From: Scylla paramamosain
Lineage: Eukaryota > Arthropoda > Malacostraca > Decapoda > Portunidae
Length of the DNA: 64,000 nucleotides
Assembly: GCF_035594125.1 (NCBI RefSeq)
Contig: NC_087166.1
Location: forward strand, 19,351,266-19,415,265
Reading direction: 5' to 3'
Shown here: positions 10,591 through 23,862 of the stretch, one piece after another
Layout of the letters: every line of letters starts with the position of its first letter
Numbering within the stretch: position 1 is the stretch's first letter
Notes under the pieces: model-generated
Database searches by the model: none
Told to the model about the DNA's origin: nothing
The model's input: only the letters and a program-made list of their open reading frames with translations
Made by a program: the position numbers and the translations under genes

Positions 10591-13500
10591 CGGCAGGCGC
10601 GAACGTGTCCCGCCAACCCACCATAGAGGTAACAGTGGCGCTTGGCAAGGGCGCCAAGCACCGCACAGCAGCTGTGGCGGACACCGGCTCCCAGGTGTGC
10701 GTCGCGGGGGCGGCCCTCCTGTCCAGTCTCAACATACAACCCACGCAGCTACAGGGATGTGCAGGCTTGCGGGATGTAGCGGACTTGCCCTTACGGTGCC
10801 TCGGATCGTGCCGGTGTGACATTTACCTTGGCGGCCATGCTACACAGCAAGAAGTATACTTCGTACCCTCCGCCAGGTCGCTGTTCCTGTCACTGAGCGC
10901 GTGCAAGGAGCTGGGGCTGGTGCCCACCGGCTTCCCTCACCACTCCCTGCCGACAGTGCAAGCAGTGGAAGCGCGTGACACGACCGCCGAGCCTGCCCAG
11001 CCGCCTGCCAAGCCCGCTACGATACCATTCCCGCCACACGAGGAGCACGTACGACGGCTAGAGGAGTGGCTACTACAACACTTCTCGGCCTCCGCCTTCA
11101 ACACCACAAGGAGCCCGCTGCCCGTGATGGACGGCGAGCCTCACCACATCCACCTGGCACCAAACGCTGTCCCCTACGCCTGCCACACGCCCGCCTCGGT
11201 GCCGAAACACTGGGAGGAAGAGGTAAAAGCCCAGCTTGAAGACGACGTACGGCGAGGCGTCATCGAGCCCGTCCCGGCAGGGGAACCCACGGAGTGGTGT
11301 GCCCGCATGGTTGTGGTAGCAAAGAAATCAGGGCAACCGCGGCGCACCGTCGATTACCAGCGCCTCAACGCCGCATGCCGCAGAGAGACACACCACACCC
11401 CCGCCCCCTTCGACATGGTGTCTAGTGTCCCCAAACATTGCTTCAAGACAGTGGCTGACGCTTATTGGGGGTACCACCAAGTCAGGCTGGACAAGGAGAG
11501 TCGAAGACTCACCACCTTCATCACCCCATGGGGGAGGTTCAGGTACCTCCGGACCCCCATGGGCCACTGTTCTGCTGGCGACGCATACACAAAGCGCTTC
11601 GATGACGCCATCCAAGGCATCGTGAGGAAGCACAAGTGTATCGACGACACCCTCCTCTACGACAGCAACATCGAAGACGCATTCTGGCACACGTACGAGT
11701 TTCTGGCGACCTGTGCAGCCAAGGGGATTACTTTGAAGCCTGAAAAATTCCAGTTCGCACGGAGGGAGGTGGATTTCGTGGGTTTTTGCCTCTGCTGGGA
11801 GGAGTACAAACCCACAGATGAGCGCCTAGCGGCAATCAAAAGCTTCAGGATGCCTGACAAGCCCTCCATCTCAGACATCAGGTCGTGGTACGGGTTTGTC
11901 AATCAACTTGCCCCATTCCTCGCCACAGCCCCAATCATGAACGCCTTCAGGGAGCTCCTGAAGAAGCCGTGCGGAAAGGCTGTGTACTGGGACGAGCACC
12001 TGCAGGAGAAATTCCGCCGCGCTCAGGACACCATATGCTTGCAAAGGACGGCCTGGCATATTACGACAAAACCCGCCCCACAGTTGCCCTCACAGACTGG
12101 AGCAGGGAGGGCATTGGATTCATTATCCTGCAGCAGTTTTGCCACTGCTCGTCTGCTGCCGCTCCCTTCTGCTGCAGGGCGGGCTGGCATCTGGCCCTGT
12201 GCGGAAGCCGCCACCTCACGGCCGCCGAGACTGGTTACGCCGCGGTAGAGGGGGAAACCTTGGCTGTGGTGTGGTGCCTCCAGAAAGCCCGGCTGTTCTT
12301 GTTGGGGTGCCCGAACCTCACCATCGTCACCGACCACCGCCCTCTCACCAAGCTGCTGGGGGACAGGGCCCTCACAGAAGTCATCAACCCACGACTCTTC
12401 CGGCTCAAGGAGCGAACGCTACAGTACCGCTTTCAAGTCAAATATCTGCCAGGAAAAAGGAACGCCGCAGCCGACTTCCTGTCTAGGTACCAGCCCTCAG
12501 AAGCCCCACCACAGACACCGACGCCGACCTGGATGAGGACCTCACCGAGGCAGTAGCAGCCGTGGTCATCGCTACAGCCGAACACGAGGGTCACGTTCTC
12601 GACGAGTCAGCGGTGAGAAAATCTGCAGCCGACGACCCTGTCTACCAACTACTACTGGCCAAAGTGTTGGCCGCGGACTGGCACCCACACAAGGCGCAAG
12701 AAGTGGCCTGCCTGCGCCCGTTCTATGGCGTGAGGGACCGGTTGGCAGTCTCTCAAGACCTTGTCACATACACCTTTGACCAGGGTTGTGTGCGACTCGT
12801 GATTCCTGAGCCCCTCCGCCCACAGGTAGCAGCAAACTTACACGCTGGTCACCAAGGGCTAGATTCCATGCTGCGGAGGGCAAGGCAATGTGTATACTGG
12901 CCCGGGTTGGAAGGGGACCTGCAGCACTACCGGGCGTCGTGCACGTCATGCGAGACGCACGCTCCCTCTCAGCCCTCAGAAACGCTCCTCATCACGCCGC
13001 CCCCAGAGTACCCATTCCAATCCACAGTGGCGGACATGTTTCAGCATGAGGGGCACACCTACATGATCTACGCTGACAGGCTCACTGGATGGCTAGAACT
13101 TGCCCATTTCCCACACGGTGCTACATCTAATAAAATCAAGAGTCAAATGAGGCAGTACTTCACGCGATGGGGCGCCCCGGAACAGCTGTCCACTGATGGG
13201 GGGCCGAACCTGGCGAGCGAGGAAATGTCGGAATTCCTCAAGAAGTGGGGTGTCATTGCACGCCTGTCCTCAGCACAGTACCCACAGTCAAACGGGCGGG
13301 CCGAAGCAGCGGTCAAGACGGCCAAAAGAATCATCAGAGCCAACACAGGTAGCGGGGGCTCATTGGACACGGACAAAACCTCCCTCGCTGTGCTGCAGCA
13401 CCTTAACACCCCGCTGCGATCTGTCAACAAGTCCCCCGCCCAACTTGCCACCGGAAGGCAGCTGCGTGATGGCGTGCCAACGGCCCGACGACATTACAAG

Positions 13501-13926
13501 GTGGACAGGCACTGGGGAAGGACGCTGCGTGAGAGAGAAGTGAAAATGGGGGAGGAAGGCAACACCCTGATGGCAACCTAGCACACCCAGACAGCTCCGG
13601 CCCCTGTCCCCCGGCACACGAGTAAGGATGCAGAACCAGGCCTCGGGCACGTGGGACCGCACGGGCTTGATCGTGGAGGCGCTGCCCTACAGGCAGTACA
13701 CCGTCAGGCTTGATGGTAGCGGCCGAATAAGCCTCAGGAACAGGAAGCATCTGCGGCCCGTCGCTGAGTCAACCCCACCGCCCGCACCGCCAACCCTGCG
13801 CCCACCAACCCCGCCGGCCGCTCAACCAACCACGACACCCGCACAAGTCTCAACCCCCACCCAACCTCAGCTACGCCCCGCACCCAGGAGGCAGGTGCGG
13901 CGACCGGGGTGGCTGAGCGACTATGT

Positions 13927-13930
<4 letters not shown>
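10591..13930 (+). pseudogene. Ty3 pol: protease, RT, RNase H, integrase (frameshifted)
   Basis: Pol processes Gag, copies RNA to DNA and integrates it. Protease: ADTGSQVCVAG near 10678. RT: TVDYQRLN near 11350, then FRYLRTPMG. The catalytic block is KCIDDTLLYD near 11635, with Cys where most RTs have Tyr or Phe. RNase H starts after a frame change near 12045 (ALTDWSREGIGF, later VTDHRPL). Integrase is in a third frame from about 12510: LHAGHQG and CTSCETH for the zinc finger, D in VADMFQHEG, D in LSTDGGPNL, E in SNGRAEAAVK. A fourth segment (13628-13930) holds the C-terminal RTGLIVEALPYRQYTVRLDG block and a proline-rich tail ending at TAA. Domain order is standard Ty3. Confidence 0.88.

Positions 13931-13975
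<45 letters not shown>
13930..13975. repeat. (AC)n microsatellite in the Ty3 3' region
   Basis: AC array starting at the pol stop, between coding region and polypurine tract. Confidence 0.95.
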
Positions 13976-13981
<6 letters not shown>

Positions 13982-14020
13982 ATATCAGATTAATGTGTTG
14001 CAGGCACACATTTATCTTAC

Positions 14021-14033
14021 GGGGGGGGGGGGA
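14021..14033 (+). promoter_or_regulatory. Polypurine tract of the Ty3 element
   Basis: Twelve G and one A immediately before the 3' LTR, the position of the plus-strand primer. Confidence 0.75.
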
Positions 14034-14184
14034 TATTGGATATATTATTATTTATACAATATGTTTTCCCGGCGGCAAGCCAAGCACTGCTTGTCGCCAA
14101 GAGTGTATCCTCAGTTCCGGGCCGAGCCCAATAAAGGAGACACGTGTGTCCCTGTGTCTCGTTCCCCTGCCTAGCTATCTTACA
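14034..14184 (+). repeat. 3' LTR of the Ty3 element
   Basis: 151 bp, four differences from the 5' LTR, same TATTGG start and CTTACA end. Followed by AAGAC (14185-14189). Confidence 0.93.
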
Positions 14185-14189
14185 AAGAC

Positions 14190-16215
14190 TACATATTTTT
14201 GGGGGGGCACAGTATGGCTGGTAGTGTGGCTGCCATACTTGAGTGCTGCCACACCTTGAATCAAGTACCACCTGTAACACATCTTCACCCTATCCCGGCC
14301 GTTGCTCCTCTCTTAACCAGGGTTCTTGTTGACATTGTGGGCCCTCTTCCCCTTTCTTGAGCAGGCTATAAATATCTGCTGACTATAATGGATGTCACTA
14401 CCAGGTACTAGGTGACTATACCACTCAGGATCACTCATTCCAAGGTGGTGCTAAAGGCTTTACTCAAAATTTTCACTCATTTTGGACTGCCTTCCATGTC
14501 ACAGTCCAGTCAGATGTCCAGTCACACCATAGGACCAATTTTACTTCAAAATCGTTTGCTCAAACCATAACTGAGTTGGTGATTAGGCATGTCCTGTCTA
14601 GTGTCTACCACCCTCAGTCATGAGAGGCACCATCAGACTTTAAAAACAATGCTGAGCAACTTTTGTTTGGACGGTGACAAGGATTGAAATGAAGCTGTCC
14701 CTTATATGATGTTTTCTTTGCAAGAGGTACCCACAGAGTCGTTGGGGTTCTCGGCGAACCAGCTTGTGTTTGAGCACCGTGTGTGTGGCCCATTAGATGT
14801 AATTCGAAAAGCTTGGTGTTGCCCCCGGTCTGGTCCCCCGTAACCTTTGTTGGGCATGGTGATGAGCACTCGGGAGTGGTTGCTGAAAGCCTTGGAGATG
14901 GTTCAGTTGCACTTGGGCCGGGCTCAGAAGAGTATGAAGATGTGGGTTACTATGACCAGAAGGCCAAATACCGATGTTTTGCCAACCGGGGATGAAGTGC
15001 TAGTGTTACTCCCGATTCAGGGACCCCTTATGTAGTGAAAAGGTGCATGGGTGAGTTAGATTTTATGGTTGCCACTCCTGATCAGTGAAAGCAGTCTCAG
15101 CTTACCCATGTTAATATGATGAAGCCTTATTATCGTAAAAATAGCTAGCAAGGTTTTTTTTAGCTTCTGCCGTGGAAGAGGCGCCTTTAATTTTGTTTTT
15201 GGGAGATGAAGGAGAGGAACCTGATAATCTCGGCCCCGAGCCATAGTTCCCACAGAGTAGTGAGAACAGAATAGTGGTCAGCTTCTAGAGGAAAAATTGA
15301 GCCATCTGGACCCGGCGTGCCAGCGAGAAATGTTAGATCAACTGGGAAAGTACCCCTAGGTCTTTAGTAGTATTCCGGGAATGACAGCTATGGTGAAGCA
15401 TAAAAATTGATGCTGGGAGGGGGGGACATTCCCGTTAAGCTACCCCCTACCGTGTGAACTCCCCACAAGCAGCAGTTGCTGTAGGAGGAATTAGAATACA
15501 TGCTCGAGCATGGCCTTATTAAAAGAACCTACAGTGAATGGAGCTCACCTATTACCCTTCAGCCAAAGCCTAATCACCAAATCGGGTTCTACATTAATTT
15601 TTGAAAAGTGAACGCCCTGTCGGAGGTTGACACTTATCCCTTGCCCTGGGTATATGACTCTGTGGACCGCATTGTGGCGGCAACCTTTATTACCAAGATT
15701 GATCTTGTCAAGGGGTATTGGCAGGTCCCCAGACACACTGGGCAAAGGAGATTGCTAGTTTTCTGGCCAATGGTTCTGTTTATCAGTGCCAAATCATGCC
15801 TTATGGCCTCAAAAATGCTCCATCTTTCAAAGACTGGGTAGCAACAGGCTTGCCCCATTGTGTCATCTATATTTATGACGTTGTGGTTTGCAACACTACT
15901 TAGCAAGATCACCTTACCAAAGTGGAGACGCTGTTTGAACGACTCCAGGAAGCGGGGTTATTTGTCAACCTCGATAAGTGTAAGTTTGTTAAGGCCCGAG
16001 TCCAATAACTGGGATATATGCTGGGATATAGTTATGTGACCCCACCCGAAGCCAGAATAGAGGCGATCAGGCGGTTTCCTGCCACTATCTGTCGCCACGA
16101 TCTCCATAGGTTTCTCGGGATAGTAGGATACTACCGCCAATTTGTACCGGGGTACTCAGTCCTACTGACCCAATACCTCCTGATAGCCCCGCGCACCCTG
16201 CTAGCTGGAGAGGCC
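14190..16215 (+). pseudogene. Gmr1-like Ty3 element: integrase followed by reverse transcriptase, heavily decayed
   Basis: The left part is at 9330-9396. Order along the plus strand: integrase zinc-finger end (ILECCHTLNQ near 14235), integrase core (VLVDIVGPLP near 14325 and YKYLLTIMD), GFSANQLVFEHRVCGPLDV near 14745-14800, C-terminal LTHVNMMKPYYRK near 15100-15140, then RT. RT shows TYPLPWVYDSVDRI, TKIDLVKGYWQVP near 15700, CQIMPYGLKNAP near 15790, and YIYDVVV near 15870 in place of Y-L-D-D. It continues with FLGIVGYYRQFVPGYS near 16115. Integrase upstream of RT is the order described for Gmr1-type Ty3 elements, the reverse of normal Ty3. Many stops and shifts and a lost catalytic Asp make it dead. 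Confidence 0.7.
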
Positions 16216-16415
16216 AGGTGAAAAAAAAAATCCTCCCTGGTACGTCCCTAGACCCTACAAGGGCGCTTGTCGTCCTTAATCAATCTTAATTGGCTTTATC
16301 TCTTAAATCCTCTTTATTATACATAGTACAGTCGAAATACCATCATTATATAATTAGCATTGCACATAGAGGACGTTAACATTGCATAGTCCGTTATATA
16401 CACAGGCATGTGTAG
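16216..16415. other. Unassigned stretch after the Gmr1-like fragment
   Basis: Contains CGCTTGTCGTCCTTAA near 16264, loosely like GTGCTTGTTAGTCCTTAA near 36173, which may be a shared dispersed repeat. No coding signal. Confidence 0.4.
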
Positions 16416-17030
16416 GAGGAGGCAGTAGACACCTGCCAAAATGATAATTACTCCCAGTGAGATCTAAAGCACTGTTCAGGGGGTGCTGTGAACTTATTAT
16501 TAAACCCAGCTGTGACCTCACTGAACGTTTCCCTTTGTGTCTCACAACACAAGGGGCAGTCACAGCCTGCCCTCTAAAGACAACTCTCTTCCTTCACACA
16601 AAACTACAAGCACCTAATAAAACACACACCCTTCACTCAAAAAATTTTAAAATCATGGCGACTCCTACACCAGCCTCGGAGTCCCCATCTGGGGAGGGGA
16701 ACATAAATGTCCCCAGGTAGGACTGTCTGTCGACGACCCTAAGTGTCTTGACACCCCCCTCAACTTTTTCTTCATTAACTTCTGCAACATTCGCGGTCTA
16801 AGATCTAATTTTCAATCTGTAGAACACCACCTCTCCTCTTCTAAACCTCATCTTCTTTTCCTCACTGAAACTCAGCTGTCTGAGGCAACTGACAGTAGCC
16901 CCTTTTCTGTTCCCTCCTACTTTCTCTATCCCCGTTTTCGATCCAAAGCTGGATGCTGCGTTTATGTGCGCAATGACTTAACCTGCTCTCGTGCCCACGC
17001 TCTTGAATCTTCCGAGTTTTCCACCATCAG
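16416..17030 (+). mobile_element. LINE family copy A: 5' end only, 3'-truncated
   Basis: Starts with the shared 5' UTR (AGGAGGCAGTAGACACCTGC) and runs through the ATGGCGACTCCTACACC segment. It then goes into the endonuclease start ([37 protein letters not shown]). It breaks off at FSTI near 17030. It lacks the ~0.9-kb insert that copy G has between 5' UTR and endonuclease. Losing the 3' end is the reverse of ordinary LINE truncation, so a later deletion or rearrangement is implied. Confidence 0.85.
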
Positions 17031-17604
17031 TTGCTCAGTGATATGGACCTCTATTTTCGAGTGAACTCATTTCTTCCTCATTCCTTCCCGCTGAGTTACC
17101 GGGGTTTGGTGCACCGGTAAGAATCCACTCAGCAGAGGGCCGGGGAAATTAAATCCACAGGCTGGAGTGCTGTGGGGAGACAGTGGTGGTGTCTGGTCGG
17201 CCGGTAGAGCCAAGGGGGAGAAACAGCACGAAGCCCAGGCGTGCAGCTTTCCCGGCTGAGACGAGGAACCAGAGAGAGACAGAGAAGGCGAGGTGTGCTC
17301 TATGTGGAGGCAGATTGGTGTCTGCCCTGGCTCTTCAACCTGGCTGTGGCGTTGCCTCGGAATCCCCGGTTACCAGGGAGTAGGAGGGGCCAGAGATAGT
17401 AGCGAGGTCGGCAGACTTGAACTACGTGTATAAGAAGGCTGGCAGAGCGTATGTAAAGAGGCCGGGAGGGCGTAGGTGGTTAAGCCGGCTCGATGTGCAT
17501 GTATATCCCTCACATGAATAAATCGATTAATAGATACATATCATATGATCATTGTCGTGATGTTATGCCTTAATTATTAAATCAATTATTAAAGTAATAT
17601 TAAG
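17031..17604. other. GC-richer unassigned segment
   Basis: More GC-rich than its surroundings from about 17090 to 17480, then AT-rich with AATAAATCGATTAATAG. It could be an LTR or another repeat. No partner copy is in the window and no domain was recognised. Confidence 0.4.
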
Positions 17605-18180
17605 GTTATATATGGCGCTGGTCAGAACTCATCTAGACTACGCTGTGCAGTTCTGGTCCTCACATTACAGGAAGAATATAGGTCTATTAAAATCAGTACA
17701 AAGGAGAATGACTAAAAGGATATGGGGGATGAGGAGTATTCCTTACGAGGCGAGATTGAGGCTGTTAAATTTACATTCTTTAGAGAGACGTAGGTTAACA
17801 GGGAACCTGATAGAAGTCTTTAAGTGGTATAAGGGTTATAACAAGGAGGACATAAGCAAAATTCTTAGGATCTTCTTAGTTAGTAACCAGGATAGAAAAG
17901 AAATAACGGGTTCAAGCTTGAAAAATTTAAGTTTAAGAAAGAGATAGGAAGAAATTAGTTCTCAAATAGAGTGGCAGATGAATGAAACGGATTCAGTAAT
18001 CACGTTGTTACTGCTAAGACATTAGAGAGCTTTAAGAGAAGATTAGACGGATTTATGGATGGGGATGATAGGTGGAAATACGTAGCTATATTTCTTACAG
18101 GAACTGCCACGTGTAAGCCTGATGGCTTCTTGCAGCTTCCCTTATTTCTAATATTATCATGTTCTTATACGATCTACGTA
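17605..18180 (+). mobile_element. CR1/L2-like LINE, 3' end of ORF2 (fragment)
   Basis: Open part: VRTHLDYAVQFWSSHYRKNI, then SVQRRMTKRIWGMR and ERRRLTGNLIEVFKWYKG. This is the C-terminal region that follows RT in CR1/L2/Jockey-type LINEs. It decays after 17947 but continues at sequence level to FMDGDDRWKY near 18055. The tail ends near TTATTTCTAATATTATCATGTTCTTATA. It is a different family from the abundant LINE. Confidence 0.75.
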
Positions 18181-19291
18181 TATAATAAACGCATTTTTCC
18201 TTATTCAACAATATTTTTTTCTCCCCATTTGATTGCAAAGATTTTAACTTTTATGTTTTAATTGCACATTCACAATTATAAATGTTACGACTTCTGTCAA
18301 AGTGCTTGTCATTTTTTTTTATTGCCTTATTGGAAGAAGTAATCAGGGGAAAAGATAATACAGGTTAGAACATTACAAAATTATGACTGCATACTTGCAT
18401 TCATGCCTTTAAACTAACATATGAAGAACCAATGTCAATGAATAAGAAACATAGATAATGATAAAGTAAATAAATAAATAAATAAAATAAATGAAAAATA
18501 ATGAATCAATGAATTAATAATAATACATATAAAAAAATCAATAAAAAATAACTTAAAAAAAAAACTTATCTTAATCAAAGGCTTACAAAGCAAAGAAATG
18601 TCTTGGCTTGTGGTTCTGAAGCTTCCTTATATGACAGCCCTCTTTGATTGTACTAAAACTTAATCCTCTCGCCTTTCCACTCTATTGTGTTGACGGACCG
18701 GATTGTTGTAGCTAGTCACTCAACGTCAGTGCAATTGATATTGGTCATGCGTTCAGAACACGTAAAAACTGGATTAACAGAAAACGGACTGGAAGGACAG
18801 GTAGAATAGTACTATACTTTGCACAGATATAAGGCAGATACTTGTTACATAAGAACCTAAGGAAATCAGGAAAGCTGCATAAAACCTATACATGGCATTC
18901 CCTATATAAAGCATACCTACTTATTTTCACATCTTATCTATATTCTTTGTGTTTGAAGTAGTTTAATTCAATAATTTATTTTCAGGCGCTATAATCCCCT
19001 AGTCTACTCTATTTGCGCACCCATTGCAGCACCACCTCACCTCCCAAGCCCCTGTTCTTTTCAGTCTAACTACGTGCTGAGATCCCGGTGATTGCCTGTT
19101 GTTCTAAATTAGGGGTCGGTCAGCACTTTCGTAGTTCTTTGGGGATGCACATTCTAAAACCGTTATACATTTTGATGCACTGTACATATATGCTACAAAA
19201 CATTGATCCTAAGTGTTTATGCAAACAGTATCCAAGGGATCTAGTAATGCACAATCTACATAAGAGTTATTATAAGTTAAATACTCGTAAC
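18181..19291. other. AT-rich, no gene recognised
   Basis: Contains A-rich simple sequence near 18460-18570. No structural signal apart from the approach to the TIR element at 19294. Confidence 0.55.
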
Positions 19292-19927
19292 TATGGTTTG
19301 ACCATTTTGAATTCAGCGTTTAGGCGTTGTCCATTCCGGGGATTCCCTGGCCTGTGGCTCTGCCACACATATACCAAGACACACCTCATATCAGGTACTT
19401 CCTACTTCATATTTAAATGATGTTGTAGTATATGTACATTGTGATGCCCTAAAAGAGATTAGTTAGTATAATATATGTTTTTTTTCTTTTTTTTTTGTTA
19501 ATGTTACTTGCATTTTTTCTTTTTGCAAACACAACAATACTTGGCAATGTCACGTCTCCATGGGTGACCAAGTGATGTCACACAGAGTGACCGTGTTAAT
19601 TTATGGTCACTTCCTCTCGCGCCGCCAGACAGGATGGATGCTATCTCTCCCACTCGTTCTTGTCACCTCCACAGCCGAAAAAAAAAAAGCTTATTTACCC
19701 AGTAAATAAGTATTATTTGGAAAAAAAAGGCTGATAGGGGGTCATTACTTGACCCTTCAAGACCTGCTCCCCAAATAGCGAAAGCCGCCAATGTGGCATG
19801 ACTTTCACATCAATGATAGTGTGGGGAAAAAAAAAAAAGATGTAACTAAAGAATTAAAATATAGCATCATAGTTTAAGGGAAATATCATATCTAAAAGGA
19901 AGCCCATCACATTTAAACGAAATTCAC

Positions 19928-19931
<4 letters not shown>

Positions 19932-20019
<88 letters not shown>
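19932..20019. repeat. (AG)n microsatellite
   Basis: Inner AG array of TIR element copy 2; corresponds to 1890-1960 in copy 1. Confidence 0.95.
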
Positions 20020-20115
20020 CCGCTTGACTGACAGGCATTTTTTTCTCAAATTGTAATGATTGATAGGTAAGTTTAGATCTCTGATAAAAAATAAATTTGC
20101 ATGAAATGTATATGC

Positions 20116-20117
<2 letters not shown>

Positions 20118-20182
<65 letters not shown>
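20118..20182. repeat. (GA)n microsatellite
   Basis: Second AG array of TIR element copy 2; corresponds to 2081-2169 in copy 1. Confidence 0.95.
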
Positions 20183-20185
<3 letters not shown>

Positions 20186-20554
20186 GCTGTGTGGGGAGCG
20201 AGGTTACCAGCGATACATAAGCTCTAATTCGATAATTGGCCCAAGTACAAGGTTTGGCACTCCGCAAGCTGGGGAATCCCTGGAAGGGATAACACCCAAA
20301 CGCTTAATTCAAAATGGTGAAACCATAGACTCTCAGTGTTAACACATTTATTTCTATTCTCCTGCTACATATATATTTGAAACATTTTCTACTGTTTTTT
20401 TTTTTTTTTTTTACAAAGACTAATGTTTTATCTGGTAAATCCCTAAAATAGTCGAGCAAGTATTATTTGTGCTGTCAGGATATTGTGACGGACGAAACCG
20501 CGAGGGGACGAAAGGACTGGCTGATAAAAGACACACCAACTTCTCAAAAAAAAA

Positions 20555-20556
<2 letters not shown>

Positions 20557-20589
<33 letters not shown>
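20557..20589. repeat. (AATC)n microsatellite
   Basis: Tetranucleotide AATC array after a short A run. Confidence 0.9.
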
Positions 20590-20599
20590 GAAAACCGAG

Positions 20600-20845
20600 G
20601 TGGGATATATGAGTCTGTATTACTGTTGTAAAATCCCAGGCCATACATGTGTTGTGGTTGATTGCACGAACAAATTAGGAAAGAACAACCAAAGCGTCAA
20701 AGGATTGGTTGTAATTTCAAAGAAAGAAGAAAGCAGCAACTCAGGGAAGACATTGGGAGAGGAAGTAAACCAACAAGCGGCATTTCAGGGAAGACGTTGA
20801 AGAGACACGATGTCAAGAGGCAATCATCACCAGTGACCCGCTAAG
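20600..20845 (+). pseudogene. Possible THAP-type zinc-finger fragment
   Basis: One frame reads GHTCVVVDCTNKLGKNNQ, with a Cys-X4-Cys start as in THAP domains. After an apparent frame change the other frame reads ERRKQQLREDIGRGSKPTS, loosely like the middle of a THAP domain. The later Cys-His pair was not found. THAP domains occur in P-element-type transposases and in host proteins. The resemblance is weak and the piece is short. Confidence 0.3.
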
Positions 20846-21306
20846 ATTTGACATCAAAACATGGTTGTTTCTTTCATATGTACCGGGATTTGTATACGGG
20901 TAAGTTAACTGAATAACTTAAAGGGATAAAGTAAGGGCATATAGAAAGAAAAATAAAATAGTACTCGTCCCAAGGTGATGATATATCGCAGACCCGAGAT
21001 AATGCGCATAATATTTAGCTTGTTTTGCTATATTTCTTGTTCTCTGCTTCATGATGGTGGCTAAAAAATAAATAATATTAGTTGGTTTGATAACATGCAA
21101 ATGACGTAAAGTTTTTTTTTTTTTCGGCTGACCGCCTTTTATGTGTAAAATTCAATCGGCTGGTGAATCTGGCAGTTTTCTAGGCCATAAGGAATTATCC
21201 TGCTAAATGTATTCTACCAACTGTATCAGTTTTGTTATTCTGTTGGGATGTGCACCATTATTTTTACTATTATTATTATTTTTTTTTTTTTTTAGGTAAA
21301 ATGCAT
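20846..21306. other. AT-rich, no gene recognised
   Basis: Only homopolymer runs and short frames are seen. Confidence 0.5.
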
Positions 21307-21640
21307 CTATGAACATTTAAAAAAAAAAAAAGGTTTAACGGCTTTGGACCATATGTAATGTGATGGTGCAACAAATTGAGGAAAAGTATAACAGTGCAAA
21401 GAAAATTTAAAATATTCATCAAAACGCTTTTCATAATTCATATATGTACCCTTCCTCGGTCTGTTTAATAAAGTGTTCTCTCGCCTCCACCTTCTGATCC
21501 ATCTGCAGACAGTCGTGGCGCTCGCCCCTGTCTGCTGAGCAATAGCGTGTGTAGAGCTGCCGCTAAGCCACATTCTCACGAATTCGTGCCGCTCTGCTAG
21601 GGTAGTGGTACGTTGCAAGCGTTTGCGATCCAGTGTGCCC
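21307..21640 (-). pseudogene. Helix-turn-helix start of a Tc1-like transposase (fragment)
   Basis: The minus-strand frame from 21618 begins with a helix-turn-helix region: LAERHEFVRMWLSGSS, HAIAQQTGASATTVCRWIRR, WRRENTLLNRPRKG. This is the N-terminal DNA-binding layout of Tc1-like transposases. After about residue 57 the frame is AT-rich and loses domain character, and no DDE core follows. The gene is truncated. Host regulators of similar fold cannot be excluded. Confidence 0.5.
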
Positions 21641-22554
<914 letters not shown>

Positions 22555-22694
22555 CTGTTTCACTGTCCTCCATTGTCTGATCGCAATCAATGTGTTTTTT
22601 TAGAAAAAAAAAAAAAATAAAAAAATAAAATGTCCCAATAAACATACCTGATTATGTCTCCATTCTCTATCCATCCCCTGACATAGTGGACATT

Positions 22695-22733
22695 TTTATT
22701 TATTTATTTATTTATTTATTTATTGATATTTGT
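22695..22733. repeat. (TTTA)n microsatellite
   Basis: TTTA tetranucleotide array. Confidence 0.9.
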
Positions 22734-22946
22734 GCTGACCCACAAGTTAACGCTCTTTCTTTTGTAAAGTCTACTTTGCCATCTTGACTCATAAAACAAA
22801 AACATATTTATTTATTTTTAATTTATTTAATAATTCTTTTTTTTTAAGAAAAGTCTAAAACAATCTGCGTCTTTGATAAGTTAGTATGGTCTGCCAGTAT
22901 CTTCATATCGATGCTATGTTGGTGTAATACCCTTAAACAGTCTTTT

Positions 22947-23862
<916 letters not shown>

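Larger units (their letters stand above)
9397..14184 (+). mobile_element. Ty3/gypsy-type LTR retrotransposon with short LTRs
   Basis: 4788 bp. Two 151-bp LTRs differ at four sites and carry a 5-bp duplication outside. The internal order is gag, protease, reverse transcriptase, RNase H, integrase, then an integrase C-terminal tail, an (AC)n array and a poly-G tract. The coding frame has one stop and about three frame changes, so it is not functional despite young-looking LTRs. It lies inside an older Gmr1-like element. Confidence 0.92.
19294..20325. mobile_element. Non-autonomous TIR transposon, copy 2
   Basis: 1032 bp with ends TGGTTTGACCATTTTGAATT (left) and, in reverse complement, TGGTTTCACCATTTTGAATT (right). 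TA flanks both sides (19292-19293, 20326-20327). It is collinear with copy 1: shared ACCAAGACACACC near the left, the GTGACCGTGTTAAT block, CTTGACCC, and two (AG)n arrays at the same places. No transposase frame. Confidence 0.82.

Noticed and set aside
10210..13750. Several open frames opposite or beside the Ty3 gag-pol
   Set aside because: GC-rich shadow frames of the real coding strand without domain text.
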